NCBI RefSeq assembly: GCF_022063185.1
Contig: NZ_CP091913.1
Span: 5,247,141-5,311,140 of the forward strand
Direction of reading: 5' to 3'
DNA length: 64,000 nt
Source of the DNA: Nostoc sp. UHCC 0870
GTDB taxonomy: Bacteria > Cyanobacteriota > Cyanobacteriia > Cyanobacteriales > Nostocaceae
The notes under the pieces were generated by a model. It searched no databases. It was not told the origin of the DNA and was given only the letters and a program-made list of their open reading frames with translations. The translations under genes were made by a program, and so were the position numbers. Below are positions 34,432 to 43,469 of this stretch, piece by piece. Every line of letters begins with the position of its first letter. Position 1 is the first letter of the stretch.

Positions 34432-37179
34432 TTACTGGGGTTCTTCCAGTTTCTTAAAATGAAAGCCGCCGACTTCAACACTTCCACAATCTTTGCTACT
34501 ACCTTTAACTACTCGGACTAAAACTGGTTTAGCATCCTTCCTTTCACCATCAATGAATTTGAGTTCATTTCCTGAAGTTTCATTAGCTGGTAAATGAACA
34601 GATTTTAGCTTTTCAATTACATCTTTTCGCTGTTCATGTACATTCTTGTTAGATAGATCAGATTTTGATATGGCTGCAATAAAAGCCTTAGTTGCATCAT
34701 AACTAGAAGCTGTTTGCCAGCTAACTTTATCTTCCCATCTTTCGCAAGCTTTCTGTGCAAATTTTTGCGAGTTTTGTTCTTCAGGCGACCAGGAAACTGG
34801 CAGTATTAGACCTTCAACATACTTTTTACCTAGTCTCAAGGTTTCTGAATTATAGAAAGTTCCTCCTCCTAAAAACATTACATCCTTTGATATGTATGGC
34901 AAACCTTCTTTAGCACGCAACATTTCAATTACAGCAGAAATTAATTCTGTATTTGGAAAAAAAACAAACGCATCGGGATGATTCTTATCAATGAGATCAC
35001 TTCTAAATTTTTCTGGTGAATTCTGTTGTTGATCACTCAAATCTACAGAAGACTTCACTTCTCCTCCTTTGTGCTTAAAAAAAGTTGCAAAATTTTCCTT
35101 TATATCATCACTGTAAGCATCTTTAGATTTATAGTAAATAACAACTTGCTTAATCTTATTCTTGATAGCATAGTCTGCTAAGTGTTCAGCAGTGCTTTTA
35201 TTGGAATAGATTGTCCTGAAAAAAACCTTACTGCGTAATTCATTACTAGCACTGCTGGAAGATATCATTGCTAATTCTGCCTTTTCATATTCAGAAAGTG
35301 CAGATTTACTAGCGTTGCTAGCATTGTGACCAATCACTGCTAATACATTTGAGTCTTTAATTAATTCTTTAGCCACTTTTTGAGCTAGGACTGGATCATT
35401 ACTATCATTGGCTATAACAACATTCAAAAGTCTATCTTGGGGTTGAGCATTTTCGTTAAACTCATTCTGGGCTAACGCGACTCCTCTCAATATGGATATA
35501 GCAGATTCTTTTCTCGCATATATAGGTACAACTACAGCTATAGTTAAAGGCTTGATATTATGTTGATTTTGTTTTTCATAGGCTAAAGCATTATTGTAAT
35601 AAATTTCTGCTTCAGGATCATTACGATCTACATTTTTAGATTTTTGGAAAAGCTCTCTTGCTTTTGAATAGTTACCTTGCTTAAAAGCTACAACACCCTG
35701 TTTTTGAAAAAAATTTCCATCACCAGAAAAGAAAGTTCTTTCTCCTTGGCTAAAGAGTTCTGGCTCTAAAATATATGGTACATGGAACACCTCTGATTGA
35801 ATTGTTTTTTGTAGTTGGAATCCACTTATTCCAGCAATAATTATCATGCTAAAAGTTATTCCTGCGAGTAAGCGTTGAAAATGTTCTTTTTTTTGAATTT
35901 TAATCCCTAAATTAGCTATTTTTAATTCTTGGCTGGCATTAATAAACTGATAATCTTCAATATTTAAAATTTTACCATCGCACCATACAATGGCTTTTTG
36001 TAAATCTTGACCTTGCAATAGCCAGGATTTATCTTGACGATTAGAAGACAACCATCCTAATAATTCTTCTTCATAGGGTTTCATATCTGCTAACATTTCA
36101 GTAACCCATCCAGCATCAAATACTTCTTTGTAAATAAGGTTATAAACCTTTAAATTACCATTTTTTTCTTCTAATAAACCAGAGAGAATTAATTCTCTTT
36201 GCTCCAAACTGTCATTAACTGGTAATTCTTTTTCCTGAAGAACTTGAAGATAAAATTTAAGCAGCTTAACCAGAGATACTTGACTATTGATAATTCTATT
36301 ACGAATAGTTCTTAAATGTTGAGGTTCATCCTGGTATTCCCAATTTTCAATTATTCGTGATTTTACAAATACCTCTATCCATTTAGGAATTATTTTTTCA
36401 TCACTAGGTACTATATTTGCATCCTCTGCAATTATTTTGCATATTTTTTGGGTTAAAAATGGTTGTCCACTAGTCCATATCAGCACTTCTCTAACAATAT
36501 ATTCAGCAATTAGGGGGTCATTTACTTTACTTTCCAACCCTTTTGCTAAAGGTTGAGACTCTTGTAATGAAAAACCATTTAATTGAATTGCTTCGCCAAT
36601 ATTAAAAGGTGTACGTTGAGTATCTTGAATCAATTGTGAGGGTGTAGCTACTCCTAGCAATGCAAAGGTAATGCGTTCATAAATGGGGTTATTAGCACGC
36701 TGATTATAGCAATGTCGAATAAAAGCAAAAAAATCATCAGTTGGAAAATCTAAGCTGAGAACAGTATCTATTTCATCTATAAAAATAACTATATTTTTAT
36801 TAATTTTTAGTAATAATTTTTTCTCAAAGAAATCACTTAAATGATGCAACGGAGTTGCAGTTGATAATTGCTCTGGTTTTAAATTGAAAGTATCTGCCAG
36901 ATTTTTGACTAAAGAATTATACCATTGTAATTGAGTCACGCCTCTAGTCCCAAATTTATCGAGGCTGATTACTACACATATAAAATTTTCTTCTGCTAAT
37001 TTTTTACTTACTCTTACTTGTAAGCTAGACTTTCCCATCTGCCTAGAGTTAAATACATAGCAGAAATTTCCACTTTTCAGTTCTTTGTATAGGTTTTTAT
37101 CTGCTTGTCGCTCTATATAACTAGGAGTATCAGGCTTTAAAGTTCCACCTACTTGATAATATGTTTGTGCTTTATTCAT
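34432..37179 (-). CDS. transmembrane receptor: AAA_35-type ATPase fused to a periplasmic ligand-binding domain
   Basis: A 915-residue protein. Residues 1-400 are an AAA_35/STAND-like NTPase: degenerate P-loop FNSRQMGKSSLQ near 45, Walker B IVIFIDEID near 132, and a helical C-part. One membrane helix follows near 433-455 (LLAGITFSMIIIAGISGF). Then a TPR-like pair (FKQGNYSKARELFQKSK) and, from about 541 to 895, a type I periplasmic-binding-protein fold of the LivJ/Peripla_BP_6 kind (LTIAVVVPIYARKESAIS, VLAVIGHNASNASKSAL). Topology should be cytoplasmic ATPase and periplasmic sensor. It lies 33 bases after a CHAT protease-ATPase gene and is probably its partner. No ABC permease is nearby, so sensing rather than uptake is likely. 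Confidence 0.8.
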   Translation of the reverse strand: MNKAQTYYQVGGTLKPDTPSYIERQADKNLYKELKSGNFCYVFNSRQMGKSSLQVRVSKKLAEENFICVVISLDKFGTRGVTQLQWYNSLVKNLADTFNLKPEQLSTATPLHHLSDFFEKKLLLKINKNIVIFIDEIDTVLSLDFPTDDFFAFIRHCYNQRANNPIYERITFALLGVATPSQLIQDTQRTPFNIGEAIQLNGFSLQESQPLAKGLESKVNDPLIAEYIVREVLIWTSGQPFLTQKICKIIAEDANIVPSDEKIIPKWIEVFVKSRIIENWEYQDEPQHLRTIRNRIINSQVSLVKLLKFYLQVLQEKELPVNDSLEQRELILSGLLEEKNGNLKVYNLIYKEVFDAGWVTEMLADMKPYEEELLGWLSSNRQDKSWLLQGQDLQKAIVWCDGKILNIEDYQFINASQELKIANLGIKIQKKEHFQRLLAGITFSMIIIAGISGFQLQKTIQSEVFHVPYILEPELFSQGERTFFSGDGNFFQKQGVVAFKQGNYSKARELFQKSKNVDRNDPEAEIYYNNALAYEKQNQHNIKPLTIAVVVPIYARKESAISILRGVALAQNEFNENAQPQDRLLNVVIANDSNDPVLAQKVAKELIKDSNVLAVIGHNASNASKSALSEYEKAELAMISSSSASNELRSKVFFRTIYSNKSTAEHLADYAIKNKIKQVVIYYKSKDAYSDDIKENFATFFKHKGGEVKSSVDLSDQQQNSPEKFRSDLIDKNHPDAFVFFPNTELISAVIEMLRAKEGLPYISKDVMFLGGGTFYNSETLRLGKKYVEGLILPVSWSPEEQNSQKFAQKACERWEDKVSWQTASSYDATKAFIAAISKSDLSNKNVHEQRKDVIEKLKSVHLPANETSGNELKFIDGERKDAKPVLVRVVKGSSKDCGSVEVGGFHFKKLEEPQ

Positions 37180-37212
37180 TGTTAGTTATTTACCCTATAT
37201 TGCAAGTAATCA

Positions 37213-38802
37213 CTAAAGAAAAGCTCGAAAATATAGTCGATATAATTCACAACGCGGCTTGGCAAAATTCCCGTGTAAATTGACTAATCCCAAGCGTTGC
37301 AAAGACCTAGAAATTCTCGGATGTAACCGAACTGGATTGTTTTCATCCGCAGATATAACCTGAATAAATGCCATTCTTAACTCTGGACTATTTTCGAGTG
37401 TTTCCAAGAGTTCTTGTAGATGATCTCTGTATGCTCCTGATAAGGTGGATGCTTCTGCTAAAAATTTATCAAGGTTCTTTTTCTTCGATTTAATATTATT
37501 AATAGCAGTTCGTAAAAGATAGGGATGTCCTCCTACCATAGCCATAAGTTTATCTACTTGATTCGTATTCCATTTGAGTCCATATAACTTGACTAAACAT
37601 TGCACCTGTTTCTGGTTAAATTCTGGTAAATCAACTATCAATCCCACATTGGCAAGAGGTGAACTATTGATATCTAGTGAAGCATAAACTTCTGTAGAAT
37701 GAACAATTATTAAACGAAGTCTTTCCCAAATCCTATTATTAGGATCGCCGCGCCTTGCCATATCATAAAAACTTCTGAGAAGGCTACAAAAGTCTTGAGA
37801 AATTTCATTGTGTTCAAAAATTAAATCAACATCATTTAGAGCTAGCACTAACTCATTAGTCGTATTTGGCAACAGGTATTTTTTAAAATATTCGCTACTG
37901 TTATAAATAGGAGTCACTCGGTTGTCCCAATATTCATGTACCTGATTGGTTAAACCTAGCTCTTTGCTAACAGCAGCACAAAATGACTGGAGAAATTTCT
38001 CCATATCAGTTGCTAATTGGCGATCTATTAACCCTCTGCAACTCAATGTTACGGTTTGATAGTTATTCGCTCTCGCATAGGTAAGAATCCTATTCATTAA
38101 AGATGTTTTACCCATCTTATCTGGTGCTTTAATCCGTATTAAAGCACCCTGTTGTCTAATCTCTTCATAACATTGCTGTTCGATGGGAGGGCGTTCTACA
38201 TAAAAACCATCAGGAGATTGCTGGACTGTTTTTTGATAGAGAACTGGAGTTAGTTCTTCGGGAATACCTTCTAGTCCAATCTCCGCACACCCAAATTTAA
38301 AAGCCTTTTCAGGGGAATGATTTGCTCCTAATGCTTTGTAAAAACCCACAGCAAAAGCGATCGCAGCTTGATCGCCAATAGCAGTGTTCATACCAATGAC
38401 AAAAGGGATATACTTAGCAATAGCCTCCGCCTGAGTGACGGAATAACAAGCATTCAGAAGTACACACTGGACTTGATCGGCTACTAATTCAAACAATGCA
38501 GCTAAAGCTTGCGGTTTGACTGACTGAACTTTACCCAAACCATCCTCAAAGCAAAGCTCACCTGTACTTGCGCCATGTCCTGAAAAATGCACAATATGAG
38601 GCTCAAATTTCAGTAATTCCTGGCTAACATCTCCAGAACGTGCAGATAATACGTACTCTAGCTGAAATCTTTCTCGATGCTGGCTTTGTTGTAACTTTTG
38701 CTTGATTTCTCGCAACTCTTGTCCTAAACGCAGTTTAGCCGTATCAGTAGGTTCAGCAGTTAAAAACAAAATTCTAATCTGGCTATCGTTGGTGTAGGTC
38801 AT
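37213..38802 (-). CDS. CHAT caspase-like protease fused to an AAA_35-type ATPase
   Basis: A 529-residue soluble protein. Residues 8-185 form a CHAT domain (caspase/separase clan) with His76 in VHFSGHG and Cys119 in LLNACYS, both in the right context. A linker leads to an ATPase domain with P-loop PDKMGKTSL (Lys232), a weak Walker B (LVLALNDVDLIF) and a C-terminal winged-helix-like end (HPRISRSLQRLGLVN). This ATPase is of the same family as that in the next gene, so the two could assemble. Divergent from rsmE. Likely a regulated protease in stress, cell death or defence; the target is unknown. Confidence 0.85.
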   Translation of the reverse strand: MTYTNDSQIRILFLTAEPTDTAKLRLGQELREIKQKLQQSQHRERFQLEYVLSARSGDVSQELLKFEPHIVHFSGHGASTGELCFEDGLGKVQSVKPQALAALFELVADQVQCVLLNACYSVTQAEAIAKYIPFVIGMNTAIGDQAAIAFAVGFYKALGANHSPEKAFKFGCAEIGLEGIPEELTPVLYQKTVQQSPDGFYVERPPIEQQCYEEIRQQGALIRIKAPDKMGKTSLMNRILTYARANNYQTVTLSCRGLIDRQLATDMEKFLQSFCAAVSKELGLTNQVHEYWDNRVTPIYNSSEYFKKYLLPNTTNELVLALNDVDLIFEHNEISQDFCSLLRSFYDMARRGDPNNRIWERLRLIIVHSTEVYASLDINSSPLANVGLIVDLPEFNQKQVQCLVKLYGLKWNTNQVDKLMAMVGGHPYLLRTAINNIKSKKKNLDKFLAEASTLSGAYRDHLQELLETLENSPELRMAFIQVISADENNPVRLHPRISRSLQRLGLVNLHGNFAKPRCELYRLYFRAFL

Positions 38803-38972
38803 CGATATCTGTTCTTAAAGCTCCATTAATTACCTCTTAGGTCTGTTTTAGCATACTTACGAGAAACTACGGAAGTGATTCCACCTAATTTTAATGTTTT
38901 ATAAGATATATCGCCCAAAAGCCATCTAGACGGGAAACAAATCATTTCTAATCCCACAGCGCAGAAATATCC

Positions 38973-39680
38973 ATGTCTCAACTACAACGAATTGCGATCG
39001 CACCTTCCCAACTCCAAGAACATCAAATTTTACTCACACCACCACAACAACATTACTTAAAGCGGGTGTTGCGTTTGGGTGAGGGTGAGCAATTTATTGC
39101 TATGGATGGACTGGGTAAATGGTGGTTAGCTCAGATAACTGGAGAACACGCAAAGGTCTTAGAATCGCTAATTGTTGAGACTGAGTTACCTGTAGCCATT
39201 ACTTTAATGATGGCTTTACCCAAAGGTAGCGGTTTTGATGAAGTGGTGCGGAGTTGTACTGAGTTAGGTGTAGCTTGTATTGCTCCAGTGTTGAGCGATC
39301 GCACTTTACTAAATCCCAGTCCGCAAAAGCTGGAACGTTGGCGGCGTATTGCAGCCGAAGCCGCAGAACAATCAGAGCGTGCTTTTGTCCCAACAATTTT
39401 AGAACCTGTAACATTTAAAGATGCTGTAACTAATAGCACAGCTAGTCACCGCTATATTTGTGAAGCGCGTGGTGAGTATAGCCATCTTCAGAGCGTAATT
39501 ACCAAGATTGCGGGAGATGTTGTCATAGCTACTGGCCCGGAAGGAGGATGGACAGATAGAGAAATTGAGGAAGCGATCGCCGCAGAGTTTCAACCAGTAT
39601 CTTTAGGTCGTCGTATCTTACGGGCAGTAACAGCACCTATAGTAGCATTATCCCTAATTTCCGCAGCGTGTGAAGTATAA
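38973..39680 (+). CDS. rsmE: 16S rRNA (uracil1498-N3)-methyltransferase
   Basis: A 235-residue SPOUT-class methyltransferase. An N-terminal PUA-like domain (HYLKRVLRLGEGEQFIAMDG) precedes the knotted SAM-binding region with IATGPEGGWTDREIEEA and VSLGRRILRAVTAPI. It methylates U1498 of 16S rRNA. Length and motifs are normal. Confidence 0.94.
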   Translation: MSQLQRIAIAPSQLQEHQILLTPPQQHYLKRVLRLGEGEQFIAMDGLGKWWLAQITGEHAKVLESLIVETELPVAITLMMALPKGSGFDEVVRSCTELGVACIAPVLSDRTLLNPSPQKLERWRRIAAEAAEQSERAFVPTILEPVTFKDAVTNSTASHRYICEARGEYSHLQSVITKIAGDVVIATGPEGGWTDREIEEAIAAEFQPVSLGRRILRAVTAPIVALSLISAACEV

Positions 39681-39685
39681 ATGTA

Positions 39686-39716
39686 GGTGACAGGGGACAG
39701 GGGACAGGGGACAGGG
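39686..39716. repeat. heptamer array, unit ggggaca
   Basis: Four tandem 7-base units between rsmE and the next small gene. Confidence 0.75.
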
Positions 39717-39767
39717 AAGAAGAATATTGCACTGTAACAGACTACATCTGAATTTCTTAATTTTGCC

Positions 39768-40013
39768 ATGATTGAGCAAGTAGCGATCGCCTTTGAGCAT
39801 AATTTACTAGACTGGCTGACTCAGTATCTACCACAAGTCAAACATTACTCAGACTTTACACCCTTTGCACAGACAGTCCTAGAGCAAACAGAAATGCTGG
39901 GTAAAATTCAGTCTCACATTCACCTGTTTCGCAGAGAGAAGACCTATTGGGACCCAGCATTTCATTTATATAGCGGATTGATATTTAACAAAGACACGGC
40001 AAAAAACTATTAG
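39768..40013 (+). CDS. conserved hypothetical protein
   Basis: An 81-residue soluble protein, rich in aromatic and His residues (HIHLFRREKTYWDPAFHLY). I do not recognise a family. The start ATG is the first in the frame and codon use matches neighbours. A downstream heptamer array at 40036-40074 separates it from the convergent gene. Confidence 0.55.
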   Translation: MIEQVAIAFEHNLLDWLTQYLPQVKHYSDFTPFAQTVLEQTEMLGKIQSHIHLFRREKTYWDPAFHLYSGLIFNKDTAKNY

Positions 40014-40080
40014 TCATTGGTAATTAGTTCTTTTCCCTGTCACCTGTCACCTATCACCTATCACCTATCACCTTCAATAC

Positions 40081-40509
40081 TTAACCAGGAGTTTTAACTT
40101 GACGCGCCATATCTAGATAAGTATTCATATTCGCGCCTGGACGACGACGACCATTTGAGCCACTAACGGAGGGAGTTAGGTACTTAGGTGCAAATGTAGT
40201 TTCAGTAGGTGTAGCGGGTTTAGTGCTAGCGGCTGGTGCTGGTACTGGTTCAGTTGGAGCAGCCTTACCATTCTGAGAAGCTTCTTTCTTAGCTGCTTTC
40301 ACAGGAGATGGTTCTGGCTGTGGTGCTGTGGCTACTTTTGCTTTCGTACCGTTAGATGTTTCTGCTGCTGGTTTAGCCTCAACAACTGGTGCTGAACCTG
40401 TACCAGTTTCTTCTAGTTGTAAGTAGTAACCACCATTTTTCTTGCCAGGTAACAGCCCGGTAATGAAACTTACGATGCCAGCGATTAGATTTTTGATAAA
40501 ACCGAACAT
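40081..40509 (-). CDS. hypothetical protein with amphipathic N-terminus and Pro/Ala-rich tail
   Basis: A 142-residue protein. The first 22 residues (MFGFIKNLIAGIVSFITGLL) form a hydrophobic or amphipathic helix without a signal-peptide cleavage site, so it may sit on a membrane surface. Residues 40-115 are disordered, rich in Ala, Pro, Thr, Lys. The C-terminus (RRRPGANMNTYLDMARQVK) is more ordered and looks conserved. No known domain. A good ribosome site (caggagaaat) precedes the ATG. Confidence 0.65.
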   Translation of the reverse strand: MFGFIKNLIAGIVSFITGLLPGKKNGGYYLQLEETGTGSAPVVEAKPAAETSNGTKAKVATAPQPEPSPVKAAKKEASQNGKAAPTEPVPAPAASTKPATPTETTFAPKYLTPSVSGSNGRRRPGANMNTYLDMARQVKTPG

Positions 40510-41091
40510 GGGATATTTCTCCTGAATTCTATACGTAATTCTGTAAAATTTGACCGCAATATTAATAATTACGTCACAATGCTACGTTTTGTGATGGTCA
40601 GCTATTCATGATCCAACTTGATTGACTTTGTTTCAATCAGGCTTAGAGCGAGAGTTACAAGAGTCTCAAGTCTTATTTAGCAGCACTGTGCAATATGTAA
40701 ACACTGAAGACTAATTATTAAATTTTACCCTAATCTAAAGCAAGATTCTGAAAGCTTGCTTTACAAAAATTAACATAAATTTATTTGATAGTTATCTATT
40801 GTCATCAGTAATGATTATCCAACAGAATTGACCCAGTAGAATTATTTGTTGAGGGGCAGGGGAGCAAGGGAGCAGGGGGCAGGGGGCAGGGGGCAGGGGG
40901 CAGGGGGCAGGGGAGATTTTTTCAGCATCGGCTAAAACGCCACGCTACCGCTAACACAACTCATCACTCATCACTCATCACTCATCACTCCTCACTCCAT
41001 CAACCAGTCCGAAGAGTGTCATAATCTGGCTTCTAGCAAGGATTAGACTCAGTTACATTTTCTACAGAACTAATGTCAACCATATAGAATA
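40510..41091. other. 582-base spacer with two heptamer arrays
   Basis: No gene recognised. An array of unit gggggca occupies about 40858-40912 and one of unit actcatc about 40963-40999. The first 340 bases are AT-rich without an open frame or recognised RNA. Confidence 0.6.
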
Positions 41092-41760
41092 ATGAAGACA
41101 AAAAACCAACAGCGTAATCCTGTATTGTTGGTACATGGCATTACTGATACGGAAGCAGTCTTTGATGAAATGGCTGTTTTTTTAGGAAAACAGGGCTGGC
41201 CTGTGTATTCACTAGATTTAGTCCCAAATAATGGTGAAGTAGGCTTGGATGTATTGGCACAGCAACTTGCTAACTACATTGCCAGAAACTTTGCACCAGA
41301 ACAAACCTTAGATGTAGTAGGCTTCAGCATGGGCGGAATTGTTAGCCGTTACTATATCCAACGGCTGGGAGGAATTGAGCGTGTGCAACGGTTTATTACG
41401 ATTTCTTCACCGCATCATGGAACTGTTGTTGCTTATGCTTCCCACAATCTTGGGTGCTTACAAATGCGTCCTAACAGCGAATTTCTCAAAGATTTAAATG
41501 CTGATGCGATGATGTTAGAACAGTTAAATTTTACTTCTATTTGGACAAATTATGATTTGATGATTATTCCTGCGAATAGTTCCAAAATGCCCATAGGTAA
41601 AGAAGTAATCATTCCAGTAGCGTTGCATTCATGGATGCTCACAGACTCTCGTTGCATAGCCGAAGTAGCCGCAGCTTTGGCAGAACCAATTAAGCCCTAT
41701 CACCAATTTGAGTATATTCATAGCTCCCAAAAATTGCTTCTGGGTGGCGATAATATTTAA
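41092..41760 (+). CDS. lipase / alpha-beta hydrolase
   Basis: A 222-residue lipase-like hydrolase, short for the fold. NPVLLVHGITDTEAVFDEM supplies the oxyanion hole, Ser is in VGFSMGGIVSRYY, and ISSPHHGT and LHSWMLTD hold the likely remaining active-site residues. Related to the bacterial class 2 / EstA-like lipases. No signal peptide. Its last 71 bases overlap the end of the convergent VOC gene. Confidence 0.8.
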   Translation: MKTKNQQRNPVLLVHGITDTEAVFDEMAVFLGKQGWPVYSLDLVPNNGEVGLDVLAQQLANYIARNFAPEQTLDVVGFSMGGIVSRYYIQRLGGIERVQRFITISSPHHGTVVAYASHNLGCLQMRPNSEFLKDLNADAMMLEQLNFTSIWTNYDLMIIPANSSKMPIGKEVIIPVALHSWMLTDSRCIAEVAAALAEPIKPYHQFEYIHSSQKLLLGGDNI

Positions 41761-42121
41761 ATTCCATTAAATTATTAAACGGATCTTCTAAAAAAAAAGT
41801 GCAATGTTCTAGGGTAGAACCAACAAAGCGATTTTTGGGTTCTTCACGAAATAAAAGCTGTTTTTGTTGCGCCCTTTGTAGTAGTTCTTTCCAGTCTGTT
41901 TCTTGGGTAAAAATTAAACCAAAGTGTCTAGGATAAATAGTGCGTTGACGCGTTAAAGGTTCTTTGGTCAAATGGGCTACTAATTGATGACCATAAAGAT
42001 TGAGAATGAGGGCTTGGGGGTTTTCACGACCGGGTATACAGCCTAAGCCATCAACATAGTATGTTTTTGCCTGGGCAATATCAGTCACAGGGAAAGCTAG
42101 GTGAAATAAAGTTTGGTTCAT
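41690..42121 (-). CDS. VOC-fold protein
   Basis: A 143-residue glyoxalase/bleomycin-resistance superfamily protein. The pattern LFHLAFPVTDIAQAKTYYVD starts module one; PRHFGLIF, CTFFLEDPFNNLMEFKYY end module two, with His and Glu ligands in place. It ends 71 bases inside the convergent lipase gene; both frames look complete, so the overlap is real. Unlike the VOC protein at 28222 it has no repeat-derived end. Confidence 0.85.
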   Translation of the reverse strand: MNQTLFHLAFPVTDIAQAKTYYVDGLGCIPGRENPQALILNLYGHQLVAHLTKEPLTRQRTIYPRHFGLIFTQETDWKELLQRAQQKQLLFREEPKNRFVGSTLEHCTFFLEDPFNNLMEFKYYRHPEAIFGSYEYTQIGDRA

Positions 42122-42149
42122 AGTTTTAATTGGAAATTGGGTATTAGTG

Positions 42150-42240
42150 GTTTGTAGTAAGCACTTTAGTGCTTAGAGGTTATTTATAAATTGCTTGGCT
42201 ATTCTCTTAGAAAATAAGGACTAAAGTCCTGACTACGAAC
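42150..42240. repeat. dispersed palindromic element, copy 4
   Basis: Arms gtttgtagtaagcacttta and aaagtcctgactacgaac as in the copy at 1232, but with a longer AT-rich centre of about 50 bases. It lies just left of the IS982-family element. Confidence 0.75.
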
Positions 42241-42247
42241 TTAGCTA

Positions 42248-43239
42248 ACCTGAGTTCGGGATAAGGAAAAGGACAGGTAGTAAGCTGAAAATAACAACAA
42301 ATCCAGCAGCCTGTCCTATGTTTAGTTTAGATGCTTTGTTCTGTCATGTAGATGATTTCTGTAAAGCGTTTGAAGCGCAATGGCACAAAAAATTGTTAAA
42401 TCATGGAGGAATAAAACGTTTTCGTGCTAAAAGCTTATGTTTAAGTGAAATCATGACAATTATCATCGCTTTTCATCAAAATCACTACCGGAATTTCAAG
42501 CATTTTTATTTAAATCAAGTGAAACAACAGTGGAGTTCTGCATTTCCAGGTCTTCCTTCTTATCAACGATTTATTGAATGGATGCCATCAACCTTGATAC
42601 CTTTGTGTGTCTATCTGAAGCATTGTTTTGGACAATGTACAGGTATCGGTTTTATCGATTCAACTTGCTTGAAGGTATGTCATAATCGTCGGATTTCTAG
42701 GCATAAGGTGTTTGAAGGTTTAGCCGCTCGTGGCAAGACTTCTGTGGATTGGTTTTTTGGTTTTAAGCTGCATCTGGTCGTCAATGAGTTTGGTCAACTC
42801 TTAAATGTATCTCTGACTCCTGGTAATGTCGATGACCGTCAACCAGTACCCGATTTACTGAGTGGTCTGTTTGGCAAAATATTTGCCGATAGAGGTTATG
42901 TTTCACAAAAACTTGCTTCTCAACTTTTACAAGACTTCGGAATTGAATTTTTTGCCAAACCCCGTCGCAATATGAAGAATAAGCTAATGCGTCTTCATGA
43001 CAAGCTTTTGTCCCGTAAACGCTCAATTATTGAGACGATTAATGACCAACTCAAAAATATTTCTCAAATTGAGCATTCCAGACATCGATAGCGAAGCGGT
43101 AGCCGGTACCCCGGCGTCAGCCCTGTTAATTTTTGCGTTAACGTTCTTTGCGGATTAATCGCTTATTGTCATCAACCTAAGAAACCTAGCCTTCAACTGG
43201 AGTGGCTTTTACCTCCTTATCTTTAACCCGAACTCAGGT
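42248..43239 (+). mobile_element. IS982-family insertion sequence, 992 bp
   Basis: Perfect 13-base terminal inverted repeats (acctgagttcggg ... cccgaactcaggt) enclose a single transposase gene. A direct repeat tagcta at 42242-42247 and 43240-43245 is the probable target duplication. Size and transposase type match IS982. Recent insertion is likely because ends and duplication are intact, but the transposase is broken. Confidence 0.9.
42318..43226 (+). pseudogene. IS982-family transposase interrupted by a 30-base insertion
   Basis: The frame from 42318 codes a DDE transposase: first Asp in GFIDSTCLKV, second in FADRGYVS, Glu in RKRSIIETIND. It stops at TAG 43089-43091. Removing the 30 bases 43089-43118 joins HSRHR to SPVNFCVNVLCG in the same frame and restores a C-terminus ending LEWLLPPYL at TAA 43224-43226, as in related transposases. 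The insertion is GC-rich (gcgaagcggtagccggtacc), contains the stop, and is a multiple of three. The catalytic residues precede the break, so partial activity cannot be excluded. Confidence 0.85.
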
Positions 43240-43469
43240 TAGCTAATCATTTTTTTGCTATTTTGCCTGTTTATTTCTCCCTTAAGCTGTAAAGAAAATA
43301 TAAACTATGCACTTTGGGAATGGGGAGGTAAAGGAAATAAAGTTCCAAGCCAGATATACAGCCTGTTTTACTTCTGACTCCTGAATTATGACTCCTGAAT
43401 TCTGTTGTTAGCTCTAAAATTCGCTATTCTGGTTGATATCTGGGCAACACTACACATGGTTCATTGCTG

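Noticed and set aside
40853..40999. Tandem arrays as a CRISPR array
   Set aside because: Repeat units are 7 bases with no spacers and no cas genes; these are STRR arrays. No CRISPR was seen anywhere in the window.
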